A stretch of DNA of 64,000 nt from Luidia sarsii. Lineage: Eukaryota > Echinodermata > Asteroidea > Paxillosida > Luidiidae. A model generated the notes under the pieces. It was not told where the DNA came from, ran no database searches, and saw only the letters and a program-made list of their open reading frames with translations. The stretch is taken from NCBI GenBank assembly GCA_949987565.1, contig OX465104.1, forward strand, positions 24,205,757 through 24,269,756, read 5' to 3'. Below are positions 26,701 through 41,855 of the stretch, in pieces. The first letter of the stretch is position 1, and the number at the start of each line of letters is the position of its first letter. The position numbers were made by a program, and so were the translations under genes.

Positions 26701-27573
26701 TGACTGTAATACACGTCACTCTCCTGTCATGTCATGTTTCAATACCGCAATGTGCCTGACCGTGATACACGTCACTCTCCTGCCATGTCATGTTTCAATT
26801 CCGCAATGCGCCTGACTATGATACACGTCACTCTCCTGCAATGTCATGTTTCAATACCGCAATGCTCCTGACTGTGAAACATGTCTCTCTCCCGCCATGT
26901 CATGTTTCAATACCGCAATGCTCCTGCCTGTGGTACATGTCTCTCTCCCGCCATATCATGTTTCAATAACGCTATGTTGCAAACTGTGATACACGTCACT
27001 CTCCTGCCATGTGATGTTTCAATACCGCAATGTGCCTGACCGTGATACACGTCACTCTCCTGCCATGTCATATTTCAATACCGCAATGCGCCTGACTGCG
27101 ATACACGTCACTCTCCTGCCATGTCATGTTTCAATACAGCAATGCGCCTGACTGTGATACAAGTCTCTCTCCTGCCATGTCATGTTTAAATACCGCAATG
27201 CGCCTGACTATGATACACGTCACTCTCCTGCAATGTCATGTTTCAATACCGCAATGCTCCTGACTGTGATACATGTCTCTCTCCCGCCATATCATGTTTC
27301 AATACCGCAATGCTCCTGCCTGTGATACATGTCTCTCTCCCGCCATATCATGTTTCAATAACGCTATGTTGCCGACTGTGATACACGTCACTCTCCTGCC
27401 ATGTCATGTTTCAATACCGCAATGTGCCTGACCGTGATACACGTCACTCTCCTGCCATGTCATGTTTCAATACTGCAATGCTCCTGACTGCGATACACGT
27501 CACTCTCCTGCCATGTCATGTTTCAATACCGCAATGTGCCTGACAGTGATACACGTAACTCTCCTGCCATGTC
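23743..27573. repeat. Short-form HOR unit, 3,831 bp, 69 monomers (G-B-H-I-J-F)
   Basis: The anchors are G 23,743, B 24,582, H 24,858, I 25,130, J 25,574 and F 26,238. The intervals are 839, 276, 272, 444, 664 and 1,336 bp. Each decomposes into whole monomers (15, 5, 5, 8, 12 and 24). This is the cleanest copy of the short form and uses J as a bridge from I to F, skipping K-L-C-D-E. Much of it matches 18.3-21.9 kb at a displacement of 4,343 bp. Confidence 0.85.
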
Positions 27574-30500
27574 ATGTTTCAATACCGCAATGCGCCTGAC
27601 TGCGATACACGTCACTCTCCTGCCATGTCAGGTTTCAATACCGCAATGTGCCTGACCGTAATACACGTCACTCTCCTGCCATGTCATGTTTCAAACTGCA
27701 ATGTGCCTGACCGTGATACACGTCACTCTCCTGCCACGTCATATTTCAATACCGCAATGCGCCTGACTGCGATACACGTCACTCTCCCGCCATATCATGT
27801 TTCAATACCGCTATGTGGCCAACTGTGATACACGTCACTCTCCTGCCATGTCATGTTTCAATACCGCAATGTGCCTGACCGTGATACACGTCACTCTCCT
27901 GCCATGTCATGTTTCAGTACCGCAATGCGCCTGACTGTGATACATGTCACTCTCCTGCCATGTCATGTTTCAATACCGCAATGCGCCTGACTGTGATACA
28001 AGTCTCTCTCCTGCCATGTCATGTTTCAATACCGCAATGTGCCTGACCGTGATACACGTCACTCTCCTGCCATGTCATGTTTCAGTACCGCTATGTGGCC
28101 GACTGTGATAAAGGTCACTCTCCTGCCATGTCATGTTTCAATACCGCAATGTGCCTGACCGTGATACACGTCACTCTCCTGCCATGTCTCTTTTCAATAT
28201 CGCAATGCGCCTGACTGCGATACACGTCACTCTCCTGCCATGTCATGTTTCAATACTGCAATGCACCTGACTGCGATACACGTCACTCTCCTGCCATGTC
28301 ATGTTTCAATACCGCAATGCGCCTGACTGTGATACAAATCTCTCTCCTGCCATGTCATGTTTCAATACCGCAATGTGCATGACCGTGATACACGTCACTC
28401 TCCTGCCATGTCATGTTTCAATACCGCAATGCGCCTGACTGCGATACATGTCACTCTCCTGCCCCTGCATGTTTCAATACCGCAATGCAACTGACTGTGA
28501 TACAAGTCTCTCTCCTGCCATATCATGTTTACCGCAATGCACCTGACTGTGATACACTTCACTCTCCTGCCATGTCATGTTTCAATACCGCAATGCAACT
28601 GACTGTAATACACGTCATTCTCCTGTCATGTTCTGTTTCAATACCGCCTTGCGCCTGATTGTGATACACGTCACTCTCCTGCCATGTCATGGTTCAATAC
28701 CGCAATGTGTCTGACTGTGATACATGTCACTCTCCCGCCATGTCATGTTTTAATACCGCAATGCAACTGACTGTGATACAAGTCTCTCTCCTGCCATGTT
28801 ATTTTTACCGCAATGCACCTGACTGTGATACACGTCACTCTCCTGCCATGTCATGTTTCAATACCGCAATGCGCCTGACTGTGATACAAATCTCTCTCCT
28901 GCCATGTCATGTTTACCGCAATGCACCTGACTGTGATACACGTTACTCTCCTGCCATGTCATGTTTCAATACCGCAATGCGCCTGACTGCGATACACGTC
29001 ACTCTCCTGCCATGTCATGTTTCAATACCGCAATGCGCCTGACTGTGATACAAGTCTCTCTCCTGCCATGTCATGTTTACCGCAATGCACATGACTGTAA
29101 TACACGTCACTCTCTTGCCATGTCATGTTTCAATACCACAATGCTCCTGCCTGTGATACATGTCTCTCTCCCGCCATATCATGTTTCAATACTGCTATGT
29201 TGCCGACTGTGATACACGTCACTCTCCTGCCATGTCATGTTTCAATACCGCAATGTGCCTGACCGTGATACACGTCACTCTCCTGCCATGTCATGTTTCA
29301 ATACCGTAATGCGCCTGACTGCGATACACGTCACTCTCCTGCCATGTCATGTTTCAATACCGCAATGTGCCTGACCGTGATACACGTCACTCTCCTGCCA
29401 TGTCATGTTTCAATACCGTAATGCGCCTGACTGCGATACACGTCACTCTCCTGCCATGTCATGTTTCAATACCGCAATGTGCCTGACCGTGATACACATC
29501 ACTCTCCTGCCATGTCATGTTTCAATACCGCAATGCGCCTGACTGTGATACACGTCGCTCACCTGCCATGTCATGTTTGAATACCGCAATGTGCCTGACT
29601 ATGATACACGTCACTCTCCCGACATATCATGTTTCAATACCGCTATGTGGCCGACTGTGATAAAGGTCACTCTCCTGCCATGTCATGTTTCAATACCGCA
29701 ATGTGCCTGACCGTGATACACGTCACTCTCCTGCCATGTCTTGTTTCAATATCGCAATGCGCCTGACTGCGATACACGTCACTCTCCTGCCATGTCATGT
29801 TTCAATACCGCAATGCGCCTGACTGTGATACAAGTCTCTCTCCTGCCATGTCATGTTTACCGCAATGCACCTGACTGTGATACACGTCACTCTCCTACCA
29901 TGTCATGTTTCAATACCGCAATGCGCCTGACTGTGATACAAATCTCTCTCCTGCCATGTCATGTTTCAATACCGCAATGTGCATGACTGCGATACATGTC
30001 ACTCTCCTGCCCCTGCATGTTTCAATACCGCAATGCGCCTGACTGTGATACACGTCACTCTCCTGTCATGTCATGTTTCAATACCGCAATGCGCCTGAGT
30101 GCGATACATGTCACTCTCCTGCCCCTGCATGTTTCAATACCGCAATGCAACTGACTGTGATACAAGTCTCTCTCCTGCCATATCATGTTTACCGCAATGC
30201 GCCTGACTGTGATACACGTCACTCTCCTGCCGTGTCATGTTTCAATACCGCAATGCGCCTGACTGTGATACACGTCACTCTCCTGTCATGTCATGTTTCA
30301 ATACCACAATGTGCCTGACTGTGATACAAATCTCTCTCCTGCCATGTCATGTTTCAATACCGCAATGTGCATGACCGTGATACACGTCACTCTCCTGCCA
30401 TGTCATGTTTCAATACCGCAATGCAACTGACTGTGATACAAGTCTCTCTCCTGCCATGTCATGTTTACCGCAATGCACCTGACTGCGATACACGTCACTC

Positions 30501-33500
30501 TCCTGCCATGTCATGTTTCAATACCGCAATGCGCCTGACTATGATACACGTCACTCTCCTCCCATGTCATGTTTCAATACCGCAATGCGCCTGACTGTGA
30601 TACACGTCACTCTCCTGCCATGTCATGTTTCAATACCGCAATGTGCCTGACCGTGATACACGTCACTCTCTTGCCATGTAATGTTTCAATACCGCAATGC
30701 GCCTGACTATGATACATGTCACTCTCCTGCAATGTCATGTTTCAATACAGCAACGCTCCTGACTGTGATACATGTCTCTCTCCCGCCACATCATGTTTCA
30801 ATACCGCAATGCTCCTGCTTGTAATACATGTCTCTCTCCCGCCATATCATGTTTCAATACCGCTATGTTTCCGACTGTGATACACGTCACTCTTCTGCCA
30901 TGTCATGTTTCAATACCGCAATGTGCCTGACCGTGATACACGTCACTCTCCTGCCATGTCATGTTTCAATACCGCAATGCGCCTGACTGTGATACACGTC
31001 ACTCTCCTGCCGTGTCATGTTTCAATACCGCAATGCAACTGACTGTAATACACGTCACTCTCCTGTCATGTCATGTTTCAATACCGCAATGTGCCTGACC
31101 GTGATACACGTCACTCTCCTGCAATGTCATGTTTCAATACCGCAATGCTCCTGACTGTGATACATGTCTCTCTCCTGCCATATGTTTTCAATACCGCAAT
31201 GATCCTGACTGTGATACATGTCTCTCTCCAGCCATATCATGTTTCAATACCGCAATGCTCCTGCCTGTGATACACGTCACTCTCCTGCCATGTCATGTTT
31301 CAATACCGCAATGCAACTGACTGTAATACACGTCATTCTCCTGTCATGTTCTGTTTCAATACCGCCATGCGCCTGATTGTGATACACGTCACTCTCCTGC
31401 CATGTCATGGTTCAATACCGCAATGCGTCTGACTATGATACACGTCACTCTCCTCCCATGTCATGTTTCAATACCGCAATGCGCCTGACTGTGATACACG
31501 TCACTCTCCTGCCGTGTCATGTTTCAATACCGCAATGCAACTGAGTGTAATACACGTCACTCTCCTGTCATGTCATGTTTCAATACCGCAATGTGCCTGA
31601 CCGTGATACACGTCACTCTCTTGCCATGTCATGTTTCAATACCGCAATGCGCCTGACTATGATACATGTCACTCTCCTGCAATGTCATGTTTCAATACAG
31701 CAATGCTCCTGACTGTGATACATGTCTCTCTCCCGCCACATCATGTTTCAATACCGCAATGCTCCTGCCTGTGATACATGTCTCTCTCCCGCCATATCAT
31801 GTTTCAATACCGCTATGTTTCCGACTGTGATACACGTCACTCTTCTGCCATGTCATGTTTCAATACCGCAATGTGCCTGACCGTGATATTCGTCACTCTC
31901 CTGCCATGTCATGTTTCAATACCGCAATGCGCCTGACTGCGATACACGTCACTCTCCTGCCATGTCCTGTTTCAATACCGCAATGTGCCTGACCGTGATA
32001 CACGTCACTCTCCTGCCATGTCATGTTTCAATAACGCAATGCGCCTGACTGCGATACACGTCACTCTCCTGCCATGTCATGTTTCAATACCGCAATGCGC
32101 CTGACTGTGATACACGTCGCTCTCCTGCCATGTCATGGTCCAATACCGCAATGCGTCTGACTATGATACACGTCACTCTCCTCCCATGTCATGTTTCAAT
32201 ACCGCAATGCGCCTGACTGTGATACACGTCACTCTCCTGCCGTGTCATGTTTCAATACCGCAATGCAACTGACTGTAATACACGTCACTCTCCTGTCATG
32301 TCATGTTTCAATACCGCAATGTGCCTGACCGTGATACACGTCACTCTCCTGCAATGTCATGTTTCAATACCGCAATGCTCCTGACTGTGATACATGTCTC
32401 CCTCCAGCCATATCATGTTTCAATACCGCAATGCTCCTGCCTGTGATACATGTCTCTTTCCCGCCATATCATGTTTCAATACCGCTATGTTGCCGACTGT
32501 GATACACGTCACTCTTCTGCCATGTCATGTTTCAATACCGCAATGCGCCTGACTGCGATACACGTCACTCTCCTGCCATGTCATGTTTCAATACCGCAAT
32601 GCGCCTGACTGTGATACAAGTCTCTCTCCTGCCATATCATGTTTACCGCAATGCACCTGACCTTGATACACGTCACTCTCCTGCCATGTCATGTTTCAAT
32701 ACCGCAATGCGCCTCACTGTGATACAAGTCTCTCTCCTGCCATATCATGTTTACCACAATGCACCTGACTGTGATACACGTCACTCTCCTGCCGTGTCAT
32801 GTTTCAATACCGCAATGCAACTGACTGTAATACACGTCACTCTCCTGTCATGTCATGTTTCAATACCGCAATGTGCCTGACCGTGATACACGTCACTCTC
32901 CTGCCATGTCATGTTTCAATACCGCAATGCGCCTGACCATGATACACGTCACTCTCCTGCAATGTCATGTTTCAATACAGCAATGCTCCTGACTGTGATA
33001 CAAGTCTCTGTCCCGCCATATCATGTTTCAATACCGCTATGTTGCCGACTGTGATACACGTCACTCTCCTGCCATGTCATGTTTCAATACCGCAATGTGC
33101 CTGACCGTGATACACGTCACTCTCCTGCCATGTCATGTTTCAATACCGCAATGCGCCTGACTGCGATACACGTCACTCTCCTGCCATGTTATGTTTCAAT
33201 ACCGCAATGTGCCTGACCGTGATACACGTCACTTTCCTGCCATGTCATGTTTCAATACCGCAATGCGCCTGACTGCGATACACGTCACTCTCCTGCCATG
33301 TCATGTTTCAATACCGCAATGCACCTGACTTTGATACACGTCACTCTCCTGCCATGTCATGTTTCAATACCGCAATGCGCCTGACTGTGATACAAATCTC
33401 TCTCCTGCCATGTCATGTTTACCGCAATGCACCTGACTGTGATACACGTCACTCTCCTGCCATGTCATGTTTCAATACCGCAATGCAACTGACTGTAATA

Positions 33501-34530
33501 CACGTCATTCTCCTGTCATGTTCTGTTTCAATACCGCCATGCGCCTGATTGTGATACACGTCACTCTCCTCCCATGTCATGTTTCAATACCGCAATGCGC
33601 CTGACTGTGATACACGTCACTCTCCTGCCGTGTCATGTTTCAATACCGCAATGCAACTGACTGTAATACACGTCACTCTCCTGTCATGTCATGTTTCAAT
33701 ACCGCAATGTGCCTGACCGTGATACACGTCACTCTCCTGCCATGTCATGTTTCAATTCCGCAATGCGCCTGACTATGATACACGTCACTCTCCTGCAATG
33801 TCATGTTTCAATACCGCAATGCTCCTGACTGTGAAACATGTCTCTCTCCCGCCATGTCATGTTTCAATACCGCAATGCTCCTGCCTGTGGTACATGTCTC
33901 TCTCCCGCCATATCATGTTTCAATAACGCTATGTTGCAAACTGTGATACACGTCACTCTCCTGCCATGTGATGTTTCAATACCGCAATGTGCCTGACCGT
34001 GATACACGTCACTCTCCTGCCATGTCATATTTCAATACCGCAATGCGCCTGACTGCGATACACGTCACTCTCCTGCCATGTCATGTTTCAATACAGCAAT
34101 GCGCCTGACTGTGATACAAGTCTCTCTCCTGCCATGTCATGTTTAAATACCGCAATGCGCCTGACTATGATACACGTCACTCTCCTGCAATGTCATGTTT
34201 CAATACCGCAATGCTCCTGACTGTGATACATGTCTCTCTCCCGCCATATCATGTTTCAATACCGCAATGCTCCTGCCTGTGATACATGTCTCTCTCCCGC
34301 CATATCATGTTTCAATAACGCTATGTTGCCGACTGTGATACACGTCACTCTCCTGCCATGTCATGTTTCAATACCGCAATGTGCCTGACCGTGATACACG
34401 TCACTCTCCTGCCATGTCATGTTTCAATACTGCAATGCTCCTGACTGCGATACACGTCACTCTCCTGCCATGTCATGTTTCAATACCGCAATGTGCCTGA
34501 CAGTGATACACGTAACTCTCCTGCCATGTC
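27574..34530. repeat. Long-form HOR unit, 6,957 bp, ~125 monomers
   Basis: Block order is G 27,574, B 28,413, H 28,689, I 28,961, K 29,741, L 30,073, C-like 30,349, D 31,073, E 32,527, F-like 33,303. Relative to the 6,841-bp unit it differs in three ways. It has an extra monomer in the I-K interval: a two-monomer 112-bp duplication near 29.25-29.45 kb is visible as CCGTAATGCG twice. It has one extra monomer between L and C. A full-length 56-bp monomer near 33,303 replaces the usual 52-bp one with GCACCTGACTTTG. Confidence 0.83.
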
Positions 34531-35618
34531 ATGTTTCAATACCGCAATGCGCCTGACTGCGATACACGTCACTCTCCTGCCATGTCAGGTTTCAATACCG
34601 CAATGTGCCTGACCGTAATACACGTCACTCTCCTGCCATGTCATGTTTCAAACTGCAATGTGCCTGACCGTGATACACGTCACTCTCCTGCCACGTCATA
34701 TTTCAATACCGCAATGCGCCTGACTGCGATACACGTCACTCTCCCGCCATATCATGTTTCAATACCGCTATGTGGCCAACTGTGATACACGTCACTCTCC
34801 TGCCATGTCATGTTTCAATACCGCAATGTGCCTGACCGTGATACACGTCACTCTCCTGCCATGTCATGTTTCAGTACCGCAATGCGCCTGACTGTGATAC
34901 ATGTCACTCTCCTGCCATGTCATGTTTCAATACCGCAATGCGCCTGACTGTGATACAAGTCTCTCTCCTGCCATGTCATGTTTCAATACCGCAATGTGCC
35001 TGACCGTGATACACGTCACTCTCCTGCCATGTCATGTTTCAGTACCGCTATGTGGCCGACTGTGATAAAGGTCACTCTCCTGCCATGTCATGTTTCAATA
35101 CCGCAATGTGCCTGACCGTGATACACGTCACTCTCCTGCCATGTCTTGTTTCAATATCGCAATGCGCCTGACTGCGATACACGTCACTCTCCTGCCATGT
35201 CATGTTTCAATACTGCAATGCACCTGACTGCGATACACGTCACTCTCCTGCCATGTCATGTTTCAATACCGCAATGCGCCTGACTGTGATACAAATCTCT
35301 CTCCTGCCATGTCATGTTTCAATACCGCAATGTGCATGACCGTGATACACGTCACTCTCCTGCCATGTCATGTTTCAATACCGCAATGCGCCTGACTGCG
35401 ATACATGTCACTCTCCTGCCCCTGCATGTTTCAATACCGCAATGCAACTGACTGTGATACAAGTCTCTCTCCTGCCATATCATGTTTACCGCAATGCACC
35501 TGACTGTGATACACTTCACTCTCCTGCCTTGTCATGTTTCAATACCGCAATGCAACTGACTGTAATACACGTCATTCTCCTGTCATGTTCTGTTTCAATA
35601 CCGCCTTGCGCCTGATTG
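32884..35618. repeat. 2,735-bp tandem duplication, copy 1
   Basis: F-like 33,303, G 34,531 and B 35,370 recur at 36,038, 37,266 and 38,105, all shifted by 2,735 bp. Both copies share the private features CTGCCATGTTATG and the 56-bp form of the GCACCTGACTTTG monomer, showing that one is a recent copy of the other. The join at about 35,640 links a B tail (CCTGATTGTGAT) directly to a J tail (GCGCCTGACCATG). Confidence 0.85.
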
Positions 35619-38353
35619 TGATACACGTCACTCTCCTGCCATGTCATGTTTCAATACCGCAATGCGCCTGACCATGATACACGTCACTCTCCTGCAATGT
35701 CATGTTTCAATACAGCAATGCTCCTGACTGTGATACAAGTCTCTGTCCCGCCATATCATGTTTCAATACCGCTATGTTGCCGACTGTGATACACGTCACT
35801 CTCCTGCCATGTCATGTTTCAATACCGCAATGTGCCTGACCGTGATACACGTCACTCTCCTGCCATGTCATGTTTCAATACCGCAATGCGCCTGACTGCG
35901 ATACACGTCACTCTCCTGCCATGTTATGTTTCAATACCGCAATGTGCCTGACCGTGATACACGTCACTTTCCTGCCATGTCATGTTTCAATACCGCAATG
36001 CGCCTGACTGCGATACACGTCACTCTCCTGCCATGTCATGTTTCAATACCGCAATGCACCTGACTTTGATACACGTCACTCTCCTGCCATGTCATGTTTC
36101 AATACCGCAATGCGCCTGACTGTGATACAAATCTCTCTCCTGCCATGTCATGTTTACCGCAATGCACCTGACTGTGATACACGTCACTCTCCTGCCATGT
36201 CATGTTTCAATACCGCAATGCAACTGACTGTAATACACGTCATTCTCCTGTCATGTTCTGTTTCAATACCGCCATGCGCCTGATTGTGATACACGTCACT
36301 CTCCTCCCATGTCATGTTTCAATACCGCAATGCGCCTGACTGTGATACACGTCACTCTCCTGCCGTGTCATGTTTCAATACCGCAATGCAACTGACTGTA
36401 ATACACGTCACTCTCCTGTCATGTCATGTTTCAATACCGCAATGTGCCTGACCGTGATACACGTCACTCTCCTGCCATGTCATGTTTCAATTCCGCAATG
36501 CGCCTGACTATGATACACGTCACTCTCCTGCAATGTCATGTTTCAATACCGCAATGCTCCTGACTGTGAAACATGTCTCTCTCCCGCCATGTCATGTTTC
36601 AATACCGCAATGCTCCTGCCTGTGGTACATGTCTCTCTCCCGCCATATCATGTTTCAATAACGCTATGTTGCAAACTGTGATACACGTCACTCTCCTGCC
36701 ATGTGATGTTTCAATACCGCAATGTGCCTGACCGTGATACACGTCACTCTCCTGCCATGTCATATTTCAATACCGCAATGCGCCTGACTGCGATACACGT
36801 CACTCTCCTGCCATGTCATGTTTCAATACAGCAATGCGCCTGACTGTGATACAAGTCTCTCTCCTGCCATGTCATGTTTAAATACCGCAATGCGCCTGAC
36901 TATGATACACGTCACTCTCCTGCAATGTCATGTTTCAATACCGCAATGCTCCTGACTGTGATACATGTCTCTCTCCCGCCATATCATGTTTCAATACCGC
37001 AATGCTCCTGCCTGTGATACATGTCTCTCTCCCGCCATATCATGTTTCAATAACGCTATGTTGCCGACTGTGATACACGTCACTCTCCTGCCATGTCATG
37101 TTTCAATACCGCAATGTGCCTGACCGTGATACACGTCACTCTCCTGCCATGTCATGTTTCAATACTGCAATGCTCCTGACTGCGATACACGTCACTCTCC
37201 TGCCATGTCATGTTTCAATACCGCAATGTGCCTGACAGTGATACACGTAACTCTCCTGCCATGTCATGTTTCAATACCGCAATGCGCCTGACTGCGATAC
37301 ACGTCACTCTCCTGCCATGTCAGGTTTCAATACCGCAATGTGCCTGACCGTAATACACGTCACTCTCCTGCCATGTCATGTTTCAAACTGCAATGTGCCT
37401 GACCGTGATACACGTCACTCTCCTGCCACGTCATATTTCAATACCGCAATGCGCCTGACTGCGATACACGTCACTCTCCCGCCATATCATGTTTCAATAC
37501 CGCTATGTGGCCAACTGTGATACACGTCACTCTCCTGCCATGTCATGTTTCAATACCGCAATGTGCCTGACCGTGATACACGTCACTCTCCTGCCATGTC
37601 ATGTTTCAGTACCGCAATGCGCCTGACTGTGATACATGTCACTCTCCTGCCATGTCATGTTTCAATACCGCAATGCGCCTGACTGTGATACAAGTCTCTC
37701 TCCTGCCATGTCATGTTTCAATACCGCAATGTGCCTGACCGTGATACACGTCACTCTCCTGCCATGTCATGTTTCAGTACCGCTATGTGGCCGACTGTGA
37801 TAAAGGTCACTCTCCTGCCATGTCATGTTTCAATACCGCAATGTGCCTGACCGTGATACACGTCACTCTCCTGCCATGTCTTGTTTCAATATCGCAATGC
37901 GCCTGACTGCGATACACGTCACTCTCCTGCCATGTCATGTTTCAATACTGCAATGCACCTGACTGCGATACACGTCACTCTCCTGCCATGTCATGTTTCA
38001 ATACCGCAATGCGCCTGACTGTGATACAAATCTCTCTCCTGCCATGTCATGTTTCAATACCGCAATGTGCATGACCGTGATACACGTCACTCTCCTGCCA
38101 TGTCATGTTTCAATACCGCAATGCGCCTGACTGCGATACATGTCACTCTCCTGCCCCTGCATGTTTCAATACCGCAATGCAACTGACTGTGATACAAGTC
38201 TCTCTCCTGCCATATCATGTTTACCGCAATGCACCTGACTGTGATACACTTCACTCTCCTGCCATGTCATGTTTCAATACCGCAATGCAACTGACTGAAA
38301 TACACGTCATTCTCCTGTCATGTTCTGTTTCAATACCGCCTTGCGCCTGATTG
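35619..38353. repeat. 2,735-bp tandem duplication, copy 2
   Basis: This second copy has very few differences: CTGCCTTGTCATG near 35,529 in copy 1 against CTGCCATGTCATG here, and CTGAAATAC near 38,297 here against CTGTAATAC in copy 1. Beyond its B block the array resumes the normal H-I-K-L order. Confidence 0.85.
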
Positions 38354-41300
38354 TGATACACGTCACTCTCCTGCCATGTCATGGTTCAATACCGCAATGT
38401 GTCTGACTGTGATACATGTCACTCTCCCGCCATGTCATGTTTTAATACCGCAATGCAACTGACTGTGATACAAGTCTCTCTCCTGCCATGTTATTTTTAC
38501 CGCAATGCACCTGACTGTGATACACGTCACTCTCCTGCCATGTCATGTTTCAATACCGCAATGCGCCTGACTGTGATACAAATCTCTCTCCTGCCATGTC
38601 ATGTTTACCGCAATGCACCTGACTGTGATACACGTTACTCTCCTGCCATGTCATGTTTCAATACCGCAATGCGCCTGACTGCGATACACGTCACTCTCCT
38701 GCCATGTCATGTTTCAATACCGCAATGCGCCTGACTGTGATACAAGTCTCTCTCCTGCCATGTCATGTTTACCGCAATGCACATGACTGTAATACACGTC
38801 ACTCTCTTGCCATGTCATGTTTCAATACCACAATGCTCCTGCCTGTGATACATGTCTCTCTCCCGCCATATCATGTTTCAATACTGCTATGTTGCCGACT
38901 GTGATACACGTCACTCTCCTGCCATGTCATGTTTCAATACCGCAATGTGCCTGACCGTGATACACGTCACTCTCCTGCCATGTCATGTTTCAATACCGTA
39001 ATGCGCCTGACTGCGATACACGTCACTCTCCTGCCATGTCATGTTTCAATACCGCAATGTGCCTGACCGTGATACACATCACTCTCCTGCCATGTCATGT
39101 TTCAATACCGCAATGCGCCTGACTGTGATACACGTCGCTCACCTGCCATGTCATGTTTGAATACCGCAATGTGCCTGACTATGATACACGTCACTCTCCC
39201 GACATATCATGTTTCAATACCGCTATGTGGCCGACTGTGATAAAGGTCACTCTCCTGCCATGTCATGTTTCAATACCGCAATGTGCCTGACCGTGATACA
39301 CGTCACTCTCCTGCCATGTCTTGTTTCAATATCGCAATGCGCCTGACTGCGATACACGTCACTTTCCTGCCATGTCATGTTTCAATACCGCAATGCGCCT
39401 GACTGTGATACAAGTCTCTCTCCTGCCATGTCATGTTTACCGCAATGCACCTGACTGTGATACACGTCACTCTCCTGCCATGTCATGTTTCAATACCGCA
39501 ATGCGCCTGACTGTGATACAAATCTCTCTCCTGCCATGTCATGTTTCAATACCACAATGTGCATGACTGCGATACATGTCACTCTCCTGCCCCTGCATGT
39601 TTCAATACCGCAATGCGCCTGACTGTGATACACGTCACTCTCCTGTCATGTCATGTTTCAATACCGCAATGCGCCTGAGTGCGATACATGTCACTCTCCT
39701 GCCCCTGCATGTTTCAATACCGCAATGCAACTGACTGTGATACAAGTCTCTCTCCTGCCATATCATGTTTACCGCAATGCGCCTGACTGTGATACACGTC
39801 ACTCTCCTGCCGTGTCATGTTTCAATACCGCAATGCGCCTGACTGTGATACACGTCACTCTCCTGTCATGTCATGTTTCAATACCACAATGTGCCTGACT
39901 GTGATACATGTCACTCTCCCGCCATGTCATGTTTTAATACCGCAATGCAACTGACTGTGATACAAGTCTCTCTCCTGCCATGTCATGTTTACCGCAATGC
40001 ACCTGACTGCGATACACGTCACTCTCCTGCCATGTCATGTTTCAATACCGCAATGCGCCTGACTATGATACACGTCACTCTCCTCCCATGTCATGTTTCA
40101 ATACCGCAATGCGCCTGACTGTGATACACGTCACTCTCCTGCCATGTCATGTTTCAATACCGCAATGTGCCTGACCGTGATACACGTCACTCTCTTGCCA
40201 TGTAATGTTTCAATACCGCAATGCGCCTGACTATGATACATGTCACTCTCCTGCAATGTCATGTTTCAATACAGCAACGCTCCTGACTGTGATACATGTC
40301 TCTCTCCCGCCACATCATGTTTCAATACCGCAATGCTCCTGCCTGTAATACATGTCTCTCTCCCGCCATATCATGTTTCAATACCGCTATGTTTCCGACT
40401 GTGATACACGTCACTCTTCTGCCATGTCATGTTTCAATACCGCAATGTGCCTGACCGTGATACACGTCACTCTCCTGCCATGTCATGTTTCAATACCGCA
40501 ATGCGCCTGACTGTGATACACGTCACTCTCCTGCCGTGTCATGTTTCAATACCGCAATGCAACTGACTGTAATACACGTCACTCTCCTGTCATGTCATGT
40601 TTCAATACCGCAATGTGCCTGACCGTGATACACGTCACTCTCCTGCAATGTCATGTTTCAATACCGCAATGCTCCTGACTGTGATACATGTCTCTCTCCT
40701 GCCATATGTTTTCAATACCGCAATGATCCTGACTGTGATACATGTCTCTCTCCAGCCATATCATGTTTCAATACCGCAATGCTCCTGCCTGTGATACACG
40801 TCACTCTCCTGCCATGTCATGTTTCAATACCGCAATGCAACTGACTGTAATACACGTCATTCTCCTGTCATGTTCTGTTTCAATACCGCCATGCGCCTGA
40901 TTGTGATACACGTCACTCTCCTGCCATGTCATGGTTCAATACCGCAATGCGTCTGACTATGATACACGTCACTCTCCTCCCATGTCATGTTTCAATACCG
41001 CAATGCGCCTGACTGTGATACACGTCACTCTCCTGCCGTGTCATGTTTCAATACCGCAATGCAACTGAGTGTAATACACGTCACTCTCCTGTCATGTCAT
41101 GTTTCAATACCGCAATGTGCCTGACCGTGATACACGTCACTCTCTTGCCATGTCATGTTTCAATACCGCAATGCGCCTGACTATGATACATGTCACTCTC
41201 CTGCAATGTCATGTTTCAATACAGCAATGCTCCTGAGTGTGATACATGTCTCTCTCCCGCCACATCATGTTTCAATACCGCAATGCTCCTGCCTGTGATA

Positions 41301-41855
41301 CATGTCTCTCTCCCGCCATATCATGTTTCAATACCGCTATGTTTCCGACTGTGATACACGTCACTCTTCTGCCATGTCATGTTTCAATACCGCAATGTGC
41401 CTGACCGTGATATTCGTCACTCTCCTGCCATGTCATGTTTCAATACCGCAATGCGCCTGACTGCGATACACGTCACTCTCCTGCCATGTCCTGTTTCAAT
41501 ACCGCAATGTGCCTGACCGTGATACACGTCACTCTCCTGCCATGTCATGTTTCAATAACGCAATGCGCCTGACTGCGATACACGTCACTCTCCTGCCATG
41601 TCATGTTTCAATACCGCAATGCGCCTGACTGTGATACACGTCGCTCTCCTGCCATGTCATGGTCCAATACCGCAATGCGTCTGACTATGATACACGTCAC
41701 TCTCCTCCCATGTCATGTTTCAATACCGCAATGCGCCTGACTGTGATACACGTCACTCTCCTGCCGTGTCATGTTTCAATACCGCAATGCAACTGACTGT
41801 AATACACGTCACTCTCCTGTCATGTCATGTTTCAATACCGCAATGTGCCTGACCG

